DNA from: an uncultured Muribaculaceae bacterium
Lineage (GTDB): Bacteria; Bacteroidota; Bacteroidia; Bacteroidales; Muribaculaceae
Direction of reading: 5' to 3'
Assembly (NCBI GenBank): GCA_910578075.1
Contig: CAJTPK010000022.1
Location: 5,158 to 69,157, forward strand
DNA: 64,000 bases
Positions 8,360 to 17,574 of this stretch are shown in pieces. The notes beneath the pieces were generated by a model. It did no database searches. It was given only the letters and a program-made list of their open reading frames with translations, and was not told the origin of the DNA. Position 1 is the stretch's first letter. The number at the start of each line of letters is the position of its first letter. The position numbers and the translations under genes are program-made.

Positions 8360-9126
8360 ACCTGGTACACCCCGATGCCAAACAGCGCATAGTCATAATA
8401 CACCGGATCTTCCGGCCGGATAGAACGCAAACTCTCCGTAAGAAGTTCCACACTTTTACGATCGTTTGCCTTCCGGTCAAGTATCCCGAGATTGCGGGCT
8501 GTATTGCCGACATGCACATCAAGAGGGATATACAGTTTGCTTTTCGGAATACTCTTCCATATACCCATGTCAACAATACCGTCATCGCGGACAAGCCATC
8601 TTAAAGCCATGTTTATGCGTTTAAGAGCTGTCACCTTCAGATTTACCGGGAGACATTGGGGACAATCTGTTCCTCCGTTCTCATCGCGCATCAGTTTTTC
8701 CATCTCCTCTACCAATTTCCATGACGGGGTAGGGGAATCTCCTACTTTCATTGCTGCCCCGAAAGCATCAAGTGTGCCGTAGTCGGTGAATATACGTCGC
8801 ATGCCTCGAAGGAAATACTGGAAATGGCGGCCGAAGAATGTGCGGTGAAGGTTCATGTCAGGATCGAGGTCCTCATAGCCTTTATCAATTACGTAATGAA
8901 ACGGCTCTTGTCCCATAAGGGTAAGCATGTGTTCGGCATCGCGGCATATCATCTGACGGCGTCCCCATGCGATTATGGCTGCGAGAAATGAGACAATCTC
9001 GATATCTTCCTGTCGGCTGAAACGTCTCGGGAACTGCACCGGATCCTCACTGATGAATTCGGGTGTGTTAATTCTTGCTGCCTCTGTATCGAGGAGTTCG
9101 TGTATTTCTTTGCTTATCGTAATCAT
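8338..9126 (-). CDS. TIGR02757 family protein (DUF2400)
   Basis: The 262-residue protein matches the TIGR02757 pattern: PVQFPRRFSRQEDIEIVSFL, AIIAWGRRQMI, KRINMALRWLVRDDGIVDMG, PLDVHVGNTARNLGIL and a final YDYALFGIGVYQ. The last two motifs resemble those of DNA glycosylase-like helix-hairpin proteins, but the molecular role is not established. The stop codon and last six residues come from a heptamer repeat array. It lies 11 bases downstream of a small lipoprotein gene and probably shares its transcript. Confidence 0.85.
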   Translation of the reverse strand: MITISKEIHELLDTEAARINTPEFISEDPVQFPRRFSRQEDIEIVSFLAAIIAWGRRQMICRDAEHMLTLMGQEPFHYVIDKGYEDLDPDMNLHRTFFGRHFQYFLRGMRRIFTDYGTLDAFGAAMKVGDSPTPSWKLVEEMEKLMRDENGGTDCPQCLPVNLKVTALKRINMALRWLVRDDGIVDMGIWKSIPKSKLYIPLDVHVGNTARNLGILDRKANDRKSVELLTESLRSIRPEDPVYYDYALFGIGVYQVELGVRS

Positions 9127-9137
9127 AAAGATGGATT

Positions 9138-9470
9138 CTAATGAATTCTATCCACTATTTTTCCCAATACCGGATTCAGATGTCGTATAGTAGAGACAAA
9201 GGAAGAATCGAAAGCTTCAGCTGCCTGTCCGTGCCCGAGAGAATCATAATGGGCGCGTAGAGAGCGTGCTTCCTCTATCTTTGTAACCAATTCACCTGTG
9301 TCTCGCCATGAGCGGGTGAGAATCTTCCTGGCGGCGATCCTACCTTCGATTCTGGCTGCATCAATTTCTGAGGCTGAACCGTTGCTTCCTCCGCCTGCAG
9401 AACATGCAGATAACAAAACGAGGGTGAAAATCACCCCCGTTCCAAAATATCTTACAATCTTATTTGCCAT
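9138..9470 (-). CDS. Small putative lipoprotein of unknown function
   Basis: A 110-residue product with a signal peptide ending in the lipobox LLSACS, then a short, mostly helical mature part (about 25-110) with no recognised domain. The start ATG at 9470 overlaps the last codons of the S9 peptidase gene by 11 bases, so translation is probably coupled; an in-frame ATG at 9479 is the alternative. Its position between an exported peptidase and a housekeeping gene says little about its role. Confidence 0.7.
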   Translation of the reverse strand: MANKIVRYFGTGVIFTLVLLSACSAGGGSNGSASEIDAARIEGRIAARKILTRSWRDTGELVTKIEEARSLRAHYDSLGHGQAAEAFDSSFVSTIRHLNPVLGKIVDRIH

Positions 9471-11988
9471 ATAGTTCATTCCACCATCTGGGGTCGTTCT
9501 GGAGATACTTGGCGAACCAAGCCATTATCGTATCCTGCCAGATCAATTTTTTATTGAAATCGGTGATAACATGATTCTGTCCGTCAACCGTGATGAATTC
9601 AACGTCGCGTCCCAATAACCGGAGTGCGTTGAATATCTGTATGCTTTCTCCGATAGGCACATTGGTGTCTTCGGTGCCGTGCAGCAGAAGGAGAGGGGTG
9701 TGTATCTTATCAGCGTTGAAGAGTGAGCCCTGTTTGGTAAACAGTTCAGGATTTGTCCAAGGATAAGATTTTGCCGCTGCGATGGCGTTGTAGGAATATC
9801 CCCAGAAACCTTCGCCCCAATAGCTGGTGACATTGGATATGCCGGCATGTGATACGGCAGCCGCGAAAATGTCGGTGAGTGTCTGGAGGTATTGTGTCAT
9901 AAAGCCACCGTATGACGCTCCGAGACATCCCACTTTGCTTTTATCCACAAACGGATGCTCATCACAGAATTTCTTCACGCCCTCGATTATGTCATCGGCT
10001 GTGCGTTTTCCCCATGCGTTGACATGACGCGCCGAGAACTCCTGGCCATATCCGGTGGTGCCGCTCGGATTGAGCACATAAACCACATAATCGCGCGAGG
10101 CAAACACCTGCGGGGAGTAGGGGTGATGCATGCCGGCAGCCGAGGGGGAGGTGCCACCGTAGTAATATACTATCAGAGGGTATTTTTTAGAAGCATCGAA
10201 TTGCGGGGGGAGACACATGTAGCCATCAATCTCAGTCCCGTCGGATGCCGTGAATTTCCACGGTTCCATTTTACCGAATTCAATATACTTAAGCTCTGTC
10301 TGCATCGGATCATCGAGAAGGCGGCTTTTGCCTGTCTTGAGATTGAGCAGATATGCCATTCCTGTGTCGGTGAAGTCTCCGCCGCTGTATGAAAGCCATG
10401 TAGCTTCCTCATCTCCTAATGAGAAAGAGAATACAGATCTTATGCGGGAGTCAAGCTCCGTGATTTTTCCGGTCTTGGGATTGAGGGAATATAGGTTTGT
10501 TCCAAAACCTTTCTCACCACGGAAATAGATGTTGCCGTCTACACGGTTCCATGTGGCGGAACCCTGAATTGCGGGATCAAAATTCTTTGTCACAGGCTCA
10601 ACCTTCTTTGTCGCGATTGTATAGATGAATCCCTGTGCATCGAAATCGTTTGGAATCTCATGATTTCCTGCGTTGGAGCCAATACCATCAAATGCTTGCG
10701 GACTTCCCGTGATAAAAAGGCTGTGGGCGTCGGGAGAGTAGATGGCATCGTTGATGAAGCCGTCGTTGCGGATTATGGTGTCGGTTGCGAGAGTCTGGAG
10801 ATCCATCTCGATAAGATCGCGGAAATAAAGAGGATATTCATCTGCGCGCATTGTTGTCGACATGTAGAGCATCTTGGAGCCGTCGGGAGTGAAATCGCAT
10901 ATGGCAGTAGTAGCTCCGCCGTATGTCAGTATGGTTGTGACATGGCTGTCGAGATCATAGCGCATGAGGTATGATCTGTTTCTGTCGCCGGGAATACGGT
11001 CGTCAGGACTCTTTACCCTTTTAAGCGGGCCCTCATCCTTGGCTCCATCCACACTTTTGTAATATATCAGTGATTTGCCATCCGGTGTGACATAAAAATT
11101 GTTGTCAGGCACACCGCGGGCAATGACTTTACTTTTTAGCGTGGGAACGTCCATTGTAACCACATCGTAGCCTGATGGTTTCTTGGTGGTGTAATAGAGA
11201 GTGGATCCCTTTGGCATCCAACGTGCATATGCTGAAAGATCTTCGGTAATTATCTTTCCGGTTGCAGTTTCCTGCAGTGTGGCGCGGTAGGATGATTCTT
11301 CAGCTGAGAATACCTCGGAATATTTCGTGATGAGATACTTTCCGTCAGGAGATAGGCTTGTGCCCGACACTCGCTCTCCGGTCATCGTGAGTCGAGTGGA
11401 GAATCTACGTCCGATCTGAGGACCATCGCTCAGGGCTACATCTTCGAACTCTTTGTCAGGTATGAATTCAAGCTTGAAATCCGGTGCGGTTTTATCATCG
11501 GGGAGAGAGACTATATTGACCTGAATCTCATAGTCTGCCTCCGGGTTGAGTGTCAATGAACCGCTGGCATCTGCCGGAAGGGAATCGGATGTGGCTTTCT
11601 TTGCCAGAGATGTTCCATTCACGAGCACATCCCCCATGGCGGTTGAATTGAGAATCAGTTTCCCTTTTGCGAATCTTTCCGAGCGCAGACGAGTGGTAAA
11701 CGTGTGAAGTTCCGGATTACCGGCGGCTTTCACAAGTGTAAGCCTTCCCGCTGAGTCTGTAGTCATTGTGGTCCAGTCGGCTGTCTGCTCTCTGAGTGAC
11801 AGGGGCAGGCGCGCTCCGAGAAGCTGGTCATTGGAGAATGCATTCTCTTTTTGCAAACTGTCGGGCGCAGCCGGAATGTTCAGTCTCGAAACAGGTGCTG
11901 ATTTGAATTTTGTCAGGGTGTAGGCATAAGCCGCGCCTGAGCATAGCAGCAAACCTGCTGCCACAGCGGGGAAAAACGTCTTGCGCAT
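9460..11988 (-). CDS. S9 family prolyl oligopeptidase-type peptidase (DPP-like), exported
   Basis: The 842-residue protein has a signal peptide (about 1-22), a long beta-propeller-like region (about 190-580, with repeated WD40-like/PD40 patterns such as SPDGKYLITKY and TPDGKSLIYY), and a C-terminal alpha/beta-hydrolase domain. The catalytic triad can be placed: Ser692 in GASYGGF, Asp774 in HGTEDTNVP and His806 in DGQNHVI. Such enzymes remove or cut dipeptides after proline or alanine, and are usually periplasmic in Bacteroidota. The gene lies 9 bases after an FKBP-type isomerase gene, a sensible partner for prolyl chemistry, and overlaps a small lipoprotein gene at its end. Confidence 0.9.
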   Translation of the reverse strand: MRKTFFPAVAAGLLLCSGAAYAYTLTKFKSAPVSRLNIPAAPDSLQKENAFSNDQLLGARLPLSLREQTADWTTMTTDSAGRLTLVKAAGNPELHTFTTRLRSERFAKGKLILNSTAMGDVLVNGTSLAKKATSDSLPADASGSLTLNPEADYEIQVNIVSLPDDKTAPDFKLEFIPDKEFEDVALSDGPQIGRRFSTRLTMTGERVSGTSLSPDGKYLITKYSEVFSAEESSYRATLQETATGKIITEDLSAYARWMPKGSTLYYTTKKPSGYDVVTMDVPTLKSKVIARGVPDNNFYVTPDGKSLIYYKSVDGAKDEGPLKRVKSPDDRIPGDRNRSYLMRYDLDSHVTTILTYGGATTAICDFTPDGSKMLYMSTTMRADEYPLYFRDLIEMDLQTLATDTIIRNDGFINDAIYSPDAHSLFITGSPQAFDGIGSNAGNHEIPNDFDAQGFIYTIATKKVEPVTKNFDPAIQGSATWNRVDGNIYFRGEKGFGTNLYSLNPKTGKITELDSRIRSVFSFSLGDEEATWLSYSGGDFTDTGMAYLLNLKTGKSRLLDDPMQTELKYIEFGKMEPWKFTASDGTEIDGYMCLPPQFDASKKYPLIVYYYGGTSPSAAGMHHPYSPQVFASRDYVVYVLNPSGTTGYGQEFSARHVNAWGKRTADDIIEGVKKFCDEHPFVDKSKVGCLGASYGGFMTQYLQTLTDIFAAAVSHAGISNVTSYWGEGFWGYSYNAIAAAKSYPWTNPELFTKQGSLFNADKIHTPLLLLHGTEDTNVPIGESIQIFNALRLLGRDVEFITVDGQNHVITDFNKKLIWQDTIMAWFAKYLQNDPRWWNELYGK

Positions 11989-11997
11989 AGGTAGTTG

Positions 11998-12537
11998 TTA
12001 TTTTTTCTCGTATTTGGGAACTCCCTTCATCTTTACGTGGTAGACGAGTGCGGAGAAGGGTTCTATTGGGCTTCGTGAAGCAGATCCATAAGCTGAACCT
12101 GCGGGGATTATCAAGGTGACTGTATCTCCCACATGCATTTCAGTCATCGCTGCCCACATGCCTACGATATTCTCGTTTGGCATGCTCTGATAGATGCTGT
12201 CGCCGTAGGTGGTCATCGAATAGGAATCACCGAGATATGTGCCGTTTATATCCTCCATCTCATATTTGATATTGACGGTGGAATTGCTCAGCGGCTTCAG
12301 GTTTTTCTCAGTGAGCGAACGGTCGTTATGCCACTTTATCAGTACGAAATCCGAAGGAGCCCAGGCGGGAACAATCTTGGTGTAGACTTTCTCTCCGTTC
12401 TCCATGAGGTTTTCCATCTTGGTGACGTATTCTTCGTTCTGTTTTTTCCATTCCGTGTAATCCGGTTCGTCTTCACTGTCTATGCATCCGGTGAACATCA
12501 GGGATACAATCGGAATGATATAAAGAAATTTTTTCAT
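11998..12537 (-). CDS. FKBP-type peptidyl-prolyl isomerase lipoprotein
   Basis: A 179-residue lipoprotein (lipobox FTGC) with a C-terminal FKBP domain (about 85-175): VNIKYEMEDINGTYLGDSYS, IVGMWAAMTEMHVGDTVTLI, IPAGSAYGS and the last strand ALVYHVKMKG. FKBPs catalyse cis-trans isomerisation of prolyl bonds and help fold exported proteins. In some positions the domain departs from the usual aromatic pocket, so activity may be low. It is in a tight run with the LemA gene upstream and the S9 peptidase gene downstream. Confidence 0.85.
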   Translation of the reverse strand: MKKFLYIIPIVSLMFTGCIDSEDEPDYTEWKKQNEEYVTKMENLMENGEKVYTKIVPAWAPSDFVLIKWHNDRSLTEKNLKPLSNSTVNIKYEMEDINGTYLGDSYSMTTYGDSIYQSMPNENIVGMWAAMTEMHVGDTVTLIIPAGSAYGSASRSPIEPFSALVYHVKMKGVPKYEKK

Positions 12538-12575
12538 TAAATGTAGTCTCGAAATAAATGTAGTCTCAATTGAAT

Positions 12576-13178
12576 TTAGAATTTGACTTCAGGCGCTTTC
12601 TGTGCTCCAGCCTCAGCCTTGAACTGCGGTTTCTCCTTGAAACCGAACCATCCGGCATAGATATTCGTAGGGAATTTCTTGATGCTGGTGTTGTATTCCA
12701 TCACAGCTTCGGTGTAGCGCTTGCGCTCTGTGGATATGCGGTTCTCCGTGCCCTCGAGCTCGGTCTGCAATGCCATGAAGTTTGTGTTGGCTTTCAGGTC
12801 AGGGTATGCCTCGCGCACTGCGTTGACATATATGTCGAGCGCTCCTTTCAGCGCGCTTTGTGCCTGCTGGTATTGCTCGATGTTTTCCTGCGGATTCTCT
12901 ACAGACTGCGCTGCATCATATGCCTTTGTAAGACCTGCGCGGGCGTTGGTGACAGCCTCCAAGGTGCTGCTCTCATGCTCGGCATATCCCTTCACTGTGT
13001 TTACAATGTTGGGAATCAGGTCGGCACGACGCTGGTATTGGTTTTCAACCTGCGCCCAGCTCTGATCTACCTGCTGCTGCTTCTCCACAAGGCTGTTGTA
13101 GTTGCAGGATGTCAGGCTCGAGAGAGCTAACACGGCTACAAAAGCCATCAATATATTCTTAAAAAATCTCATATTCAA
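12576..13178 (-). CDS. LemA family protein
   Basis: The 200-residue protein matches LemA: lipobox-like LTSC, the conserved NSLVEKQQQVDQSWAQVENQ, YQRRADLIPNIVNTVKGYAE, ARAGLTKAYD and a C-terminal FPTNIYAGWFGF. LemA proteins are helical, membrane-tethered and of unsettled function; some are linked to envelope stress. It lies 33 bases after glyS on the same strand. The start at ATG 13172 would be equally plausible. Confidence 0.92.
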   Translation of the reverse strand: MNMRFFKNILMAFVAVLALSSLTSCNYNSLVEKQQQVDQSWAQVENQYQRRADLIPNIVNTVKGYAEHESSTLEAVTNARAGLTKAYDAAQSVENPQENIEQYQQAQSALKGALDIYVNAVREAYPDLKANTNFMALQTELEGTENRISTERKRYTEAVMEYNTSIKKFPTNIYAGWFGFKEKPQFKAEAGAQKAPEVKF

Positions 13179-13211
13179 ATTACTTAATCACTAATAATTA
13201 ATACTTGCCAC

Positions 13212-14762
13212 TTACTTCACCACCAGCTGTTTGAGCAGGCTGTTGAGGCTGACTTTCTCCGACAGGATCTTCTCAACCTCATCGACGCTGAGGCGTTTCT
13301 GCTCCATTGAGTCGCGTTCACGGAGAGTGACCGTGCCATCTTCCAATGTCTGGTGGTCGATGGTGATGCAGTAGGGCGTTCCTATGGCATCCTGACGACG
13401 GTAGCGCTTGCCGATAGAATCTTTTTCATCGTATTGGCAAGTGAAGTCGAAACGCAGACGGTGCTGGATCTCGCGTGCTTTCTCAGGCAGCCCGTCTTTC
13501 TTCACAAGGGGCAGCACGGCGCATTTGACCGGAGCGATCGGTGCCGGGAAATGAAGCACAGCGCGGTGGTCTCCATTGCCGAGATCCTGATCTTCATAGC
13601 AGCTGCAGAACACGCTGAGGAACATGCGGTCAACACCTATTGATGTCTCTATAACGTAAGGAACATAGCTTTCGTTGAGTTCCGGATCGAAATATTGTAT
13701 CTTTTTGCCTGAGAATTTCTCATGCTGGGAGAGATCGAAGTTTGTGCGGGAGTGGATTCCTTCCACTTCCTTGAAGCCGAATGGCATCTCGAACTCGATG
13801 TCGGTTGCTGCATTGGCATAGTGTGCGAGCTTCTCGTGATCGTGGAAGCGGTATTTGGTGTCACCAAGTCCAAGATTCTTATGCCAGCTAAGACGTGTCT
13901 GGCGCCAGAAGTCGAACCATTTAAGCTCTTCGCCCGGGCGAACGAAGAATTGCATCTCCATCTGTTCGAACTCGCGCATACGGAAGATGAACTGACGTGC
14001 CACAATCTCGTTGCGGAATGCCTTTCCAATCTGGGCGATACCGAAGGGGAGACGCATGCGGCCTGTTTTCTGAACGTTGAGGTAGTTCACGAAAATACCT
14101 TGTGCTGTTTCGGGACGCAGGTAAACATCCATAGCTCCGTCAGCTGTTGATCCCATCTCGGTCTTGAACATGAGGTTGAACTGACGCACATCTGTCCAGT
14201 TGCGTGTGCCGCTTATAGGATCCACAATCTCATAGTCAAGGATGATTTGCTTGAGATCCGCGAGGTCGTTGGCATTCATCGCTTCCGAGAAACGGGTGTG
14301 AAGCTCGTCGCGCTTGCGCTGGTGCTCAAGAACGCGGGGATTGGTCTGGCGGAACATTGCCTCATCGAAGCTTTCACCGAAGCGTTTTGCAGCTTTTGCA
14401 ACCTCCTTGTTGATCTTCTCGTCGAATTTAGCGATCTCGTCCTCGATAAGCACATCCGCGCGATAACGTTTCTTGGAATCCTTGTTGTCGATCAGAGGAT
14501 CATTAAATGCATCCACGTGTCCGGATGCTTTCCAGATAGTAGGGTGCATGAAGATGGCTGAATCGATACCTACGATATTGTCATGAAGCATTGTCATTGC
14601 CTCCCACCAGTAGCGTTTGATATTATTCTTCAGCTCCACTCCGTTCTGTCCGTAGTCGTAGACAGCCGACAGACCGTCGTAGATTTCACTTGATTGAAAA
14701 ACGAACCCATATTCCTTGGCATGGGCTATGATAGTCTTGAAAACATCTTCCTGTTTTGCCAT
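13212..14762 (-). CDS. glyS: Glycine--tRNA ligase (homodimeric, class II)
   Basis: The 516-residue enzyme charges tRNA-Gly with glycine. It is the single-chain alpha2 type, recognised from YGFVFQSSEIYDGLSAVYDY, the motif 2 part FRNEIVARQFIFRMREFEQMEM (in two overlapping pieces), GTPYCITIDHQTLEDGTVTL and the anticodon-binding C-terminus. The size is normal. A strong promoter lies at 14839-14870, and the downstream LemA, FKBP, S9 peptidase, lipoprotein, TIGR02757 and GHL10 genes have such short spacers that read-through from it is possible. Confidence 0.96.
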   Translation of the reverse strand: MAKQEDVFKTIIAHAKEYGFVFQSSEIYDGLSAVYDYGQNGVELKNNIKRYWWEAMTMLHDNIVGIDSAIFMHPTIWKASGHVDAFNDPLIDNKDSKKRYRADVLIEDEIAKFDEKINKEVAKAAKRFGESFDEAMFRQTNPRVLEHQRKRDELHTRFSEAMNANDLADLKQIILDYEIVDPISGTRNWTDVRQFNLMFKTEMGSTADGAMDVYLRPETAQGIFVNYLNVQKTGRMRLPFGIAQIGKAFRNEIVARQFIFRMREFEQMEMQFFVRPGEELKWFDFWRQTRLSWHKNLGLGDTKYRFHDHEKLAHYANAATDIEFEMPFGFKEVEGIHSRTNFDLSQHEKFSGKKIQYFDPELNESYVPYVIETSIGVDRMFLSVFCSCYEDQDLGNGDHRAVLHFPAPIAPVKCAVLPLVKKDGLPEKAREIQHRLRFDFTCQYDEKDSIGKRYRRQDAIGTPYCITIDHQTLEDGTVTLRERDSMEQKRLSVDEVEKILSEKVSLNSLLKQLVVK

Positions 14763-14838
14763 CGCTATGTAAATTGTTTGAATCTTAATTTATTTCGCAC
14801 CCGCAATACCTAAATGCTGTAAATGCGTATTTAACACG

Positions 14839-14870
14839 CAAATTTACTGATTATTTTTAACAACAACAAA
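14839..14870 (-). promoter_or_regulatory. Promoter of glyS
   Basis: On the minus strand TTTG (14870-14867) and TAAATTTG (14846-14839) are 20 bases apart, a full consensus match. Transcription would start near 14832, giving a leader of about 70 bases. Confidence 0.75.
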
Positions 14871-14875
14871 TTTTA

Positions 14876-14951
14876 GACCACAGAACAAAAGAACCAAAGT
14901 CTGATACGCCTGTTTGATGACGTATAACTTTGGTTCTTTTGTTCTATGGTC
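14876..14951. repeat. Long hairpin (25-bp stem) between asd and glyS
   Basis: The arms 14876-14900 and 14927-14951 pair over 25 bases with one mismatch (GACCACAGAACAAAAGAACC on the left); the 26-base loop holds a further ATACG/CGTAT pair. It lies downstream of asd and just upstream of the glyS -33 box. It could act as the asd terminator, but there is no proper T-run and the arms are far longer than needed. The outer TAGACCAYAG is shared with the large palindrome at 17185-17420. Confidence 0.8.
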
Positions 14952-15031
14952 TACTTACGAAAGTTTTAGAGTCCGTCCCCTAAAGCTAAATTTTTTATGA
15001 GACGGTCTCTTATTCCGTGAAGACAGAGGTG

Positions 15032-16051
15032 TCAGTTTGCGAAGCGGGGATCGTTTGCGAGAAGCCACTGGGCTATCTGCACTGCGTTGAGGGCGGCGCC
15101 TTTCTTGATCTGATCACCTACCACCCAGAAGCTTAATCCGCAGTCGTCGCAAAGATCTTTACGGAGTCTGCCTACATACACAGGATCTTTGTCGGCTATG
15201 TCGAGAGGCATCGGGTAGAATTTCTCACCGTCTTTCTCTTCCATAACAACCAATCCCGGCGCGTTGGCGAATGCCTCACGAACTGTTTCAAGGCTCAGAG
15301 GAGATTCGGTCTCCACCCATATTGCCTCGCTATGGGCGCGGAGCACAGGAACGCGTACGCATGTGGCAGAAACGCGGATGTCGGAGTGCATGATCTTGCG
15401 TGTCTCGTTAAACATCTTCATCTCCTCCTTTGTGTAGTCGTTGTCTGTAAATACGTCTACATGAGGGATGACGTTGAATGCGAGCTGATACTTGAATTTC
15501 TCAATCACCGGTTTCTCTCCGCGACAAAGCTGTCCGGTCTGCACCTTAAGCTCTTCCATGGCTGTGGCGCCTGCGCCGCTGGCAGCCTGATATGTAGCTA
15601 CACGCACGCGGCGGATGTGGCTCAGATTGTCGATGGGCTTCAGAGCCACTACCATCTGGATAGTGGTGCAGTTGGGATTGCCGATTATGTTGCGCGGACG
15701 GTTGAGGGCATCCTCACCATTTACTTCAGGCACGACTAAAGGCACATCCTCATCCATGCGGAATGCGGAACTGTTATCTATCATCAGCGCACCGTGGCGG
15801 GTTATGACCTCGGCATACTCCTTGGACGTGGAGGCTCCGGCTGAAGTGAAGGCTATGTCTATTCCGGAGAAGTCTGAATCATGTGTCAGCTCCTCTATCA
15901 TATATTCCTTCCCGCGGAACGTACGCGTGGTGCCGGCGCTTCTTTTTGAACCGAACAGGCGCATATTGTCAATCGGGAAATTCTGCTCGTCAAGAACGCG
16001 CAGGAATTCCTGCCCTACGGCGCCGCTGGCTCCTACTATGGCTATATTCAT
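15032..16051 (-). CDS. asd: Aspartate-semialdehyde dehydrogenase
   Basis: The 339-residue enzyme reduces aspartyl phosphate to aspartate semialdehyde, the branch point to lysine/diaminopimelate, threonine and methionine. It shows the nucleotide-binding GASGAVGQEFLRVL at the N-terminus, the catalytic Cys in IGNPNCTTIQMVVAL and the YQAASGAGATAMEEL segment. Length and motifs are normal. It begins 6 bases after fabD ends, so the two are co-transcribed from the fabD promoter. Confidence 0.96.
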   Translation of the reverse strand: MNIAIVGASGAVGQEFLRVLDEQNFPIDNMRLFGSKRSAGTTRTFRGKEYMIEELTHDSDFSGIDIAFTSAGASTSKEYAEVITRHGALMIDNSSAFRMDEDVPLVVPEVNGEDALNRPRNIIGNPNCTTIQMVVALKPIDNLSHIRRVRVATYQAASGAGATAMEELKVQTGQLCRGEKPVIEKFKYQLAFNVIPHVDVFTDNDYTKEEMKMFNETRKIMHSDIRVSATCVRVPVLRAHSEAIWVETESPLSLETVREAFANAPGLVVMEEKDGEKFYPMPLDIADKDPVYVGRLRKDLCDDCGLSFWVVGDQIKKGAALNAVQIAQWLLANDPRFAN

Positions 16052-16057
16052 ATATGA

Positions 16058-16936
16058 TTACTGCTTTCCGGAGGTTGTTACTCCGCGGTTGATTTTCTTT
16101 ACGAGACCTTGGAGCACAGCGCCGGGACCGAGCTCGATGAATTCATCGGCTCCATCAGCTATCATTGCCTCCACGTCATATGTCCAGCGTACGGGGGCTG
16201 TAAGCTGCTTGATGAGGTTGGCCTTGATCTCTTCAGGATCTGTATGGGGTTTACCGTCTACATTCTGGTATACCGGGCATACGGGAGTGTTGAACTGTGC
16301 CTCGGCTATAGCCTCAGCGAGCTCCTCCTGGGCAGGCTGCATCAGCGGGCTGTGGAATGCGCCACCTACTTTGAGTTTCATAGCGCGTTTTGCACCGGCA
16401 GCAAGCATTTTCTCGCATGCAGCATCGATACCTTCCATTGTTCCGGAAATAACTACCTGTCCGGGGCAGTTGTAGTTTGCGGGTGCCACTACGTCATCAA
16501 CTTCAGCGCAGAGAGCCTCCACCTTATCATCAGGGAGCGCGAGAACCGCAGCCATTGTTGAAGGACGAAGCTCACAAGCCTTCTGCATGGCGTGCGCACG
16601 TTTTGAAACGAGTTTGAGTCCCTCCTCAAAGCTGAGGGCACCGGCTGCTACGAGAGCTGAAAACTCTCCAAGGCTATGACCTGCTACCATGTCAGGTTTA
16701 AATTCGTCACCAAGACTCTTGGCGAGGAGCACGCTGTGGAGGAAAATAGCAGGCTGTGTAACCTTAGTCTGTTTCAGGTCTTCCTCTGTGCCCTCGAACA
16801 TCAGGTCTGTGATGCGGAAACCGAGGATATCGTTAGCCTTTTCAAAAAGTTCCTTTGCTTCAGGGTTGTTGTCGTAAAGGTCTTTGCCCATGCCGACAAA
16901 CTGGGCGCCTTGGCCCGGAAAAACATAAGCTTTCAT
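16058..16936 (-). CDS. fabD: Malonyl-CoA:ACP transacylase
   Basis: The 292-residue enzyme loads malonyl groups onto acyl carrier protein to start fatty acid elongation. It has the N-terminal AYVFPGQGAQFVGMGKDLY, the nucleophile elbow GHSLGEFSAL (active serine), and the catalytic histidine in GGAFHSPLM. It is complete. It leads a two-gene operon with asd. Upstream lies a 638-base spacer with a -7 box and a large palindromic element. Confidence 0.96.
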   Translation of the reverse strand: MKAYVFPGQGAQFVGMGKDLYDNNPEAKELFEKANDILGFRITDLMFEGTEEDLKQTKVTQPAIFLHSVLLAKSLGDEFKPDMVAGHSLGEFSALVAAGALSFEEGLKLVSKRAHAMQKACELRPSTMAAVLALPDDKVEALCAEVDDVVAPANYNCPGQVVISGTMEGIDAACEKMLAAGAKRAMKLKVGGAFHSPLMQPAQEELAEAIAEAQFNTPVCPVYQNVDGKPHTDPEEIKANLIKQLTAPVRWTYDVEAMIADGADEFIELGPGAVLQGLVKKINRGVTTSGKQ

Positions 16937-17028
16937 ATTATCGTTGTTTTGTTGAAAACGTGTTATAAGTTTTATCCGAAATAAGTCATAAAGTCGTCTT
17001 GGCGACGTTTTTTTAACCTAATCGGCTG

Positions 17029-17036
17029 CAAAATTA
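17029..17036 (-). promoter_or_regulatory. Putative -7 promoter element of fabD-asd
   Basis: Minus-strand TAATTTTG matches TAnnTTTG, 93 bases upstream of the fabD start. No clear TTTG is seen 19-21 bases further up; an inverted repeat ATTACGGAAATAATTCCGTA covers that position (17051-17073), which could be an operator. Confidence 0.5.
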
Positions 17037-17184
17037 ACTAATTATTCCAAATTACGGAAATAATTCCGTAATTATATCGTCACAACCTCCCCTAAACCCC
17101 CGATTCCAACCCTCATCAAATCAAATTCCTCTAACCATTTTAACCATTCATAACCATCTCAAATCAAGTTTTTCAAACTATGTA

Positions 17185-17420
17185 AACCATAAAAACCATT
17201 CAAAAGCTTCGCTTTTTTGTTTGATGCTAAAGGTATAGACCATAGTCCCATAGGAACCATAGCATAGAGATCACCAAAGTGTTGAGATGTGTCTATGTAC
17301 AGCTCTATGGAGCTATGTCCAACAATAATCCGCGTCTGTGCTATGGCTTCTATGGGACTATGGTCTAAACCTTTTAGCGTCAAACATAAAAAGCGAAGCT
17401 TTTGAATGGTTTTAATGGTT
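17185..17420. repeat. Large imperfect palindrome with 80-bp arms
   Basis: Arms 17185-17264 and 17339-17420 are close inverted copies (shared blocks include ACCATTCAAAAGCTTCGCTT and TAGACCATAGTCCCATAG), around a 74-base centre that holds a smaller palindrome, AGCTCTATGGAGCT. Weaker AACCAT-rich symmetry extends out to about 17136 and 17480. It fills most of the gene-free stretch 16937-17574. The structure fits a MITE or a large REP-like unit; a minus-strand reading frame inside it (17159-17383) is not a credible gene. Confidence 0.8.
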
Positions 17421-17574
17421 TCAATAATTTGGTTTTAAATGCCGAAATAAAATGGTTACCAATGGTTATAATGGTTTGAGAAAATTGATTAGAATGCTCT
17501 GACTGGTCAACGGATTTGGTTTTGTATGGTTAGCTACAGTTGGAGGAGCGAAGATTTTTGATGACGTTTGTTAT

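Noticed and set aside
12570..13130. A 186-codon plus-strand open frame
   Set aside because: Antisense to the LemA family gene, whose motifs are clear.
15615..16475. A 286-codon plus-strand open frame
   Set aside because: It runs antisense across asd and fabD, both of which have clear catalytic motifs; it has no recognisable domain and is a shadow of biased codon use.
17159..17383. A 74-codon minus-strand open frame in the fabD-ZIP spacer
   Set aside because: It lies inside the large palindrome, and its sequence is explained by the inverted arms.
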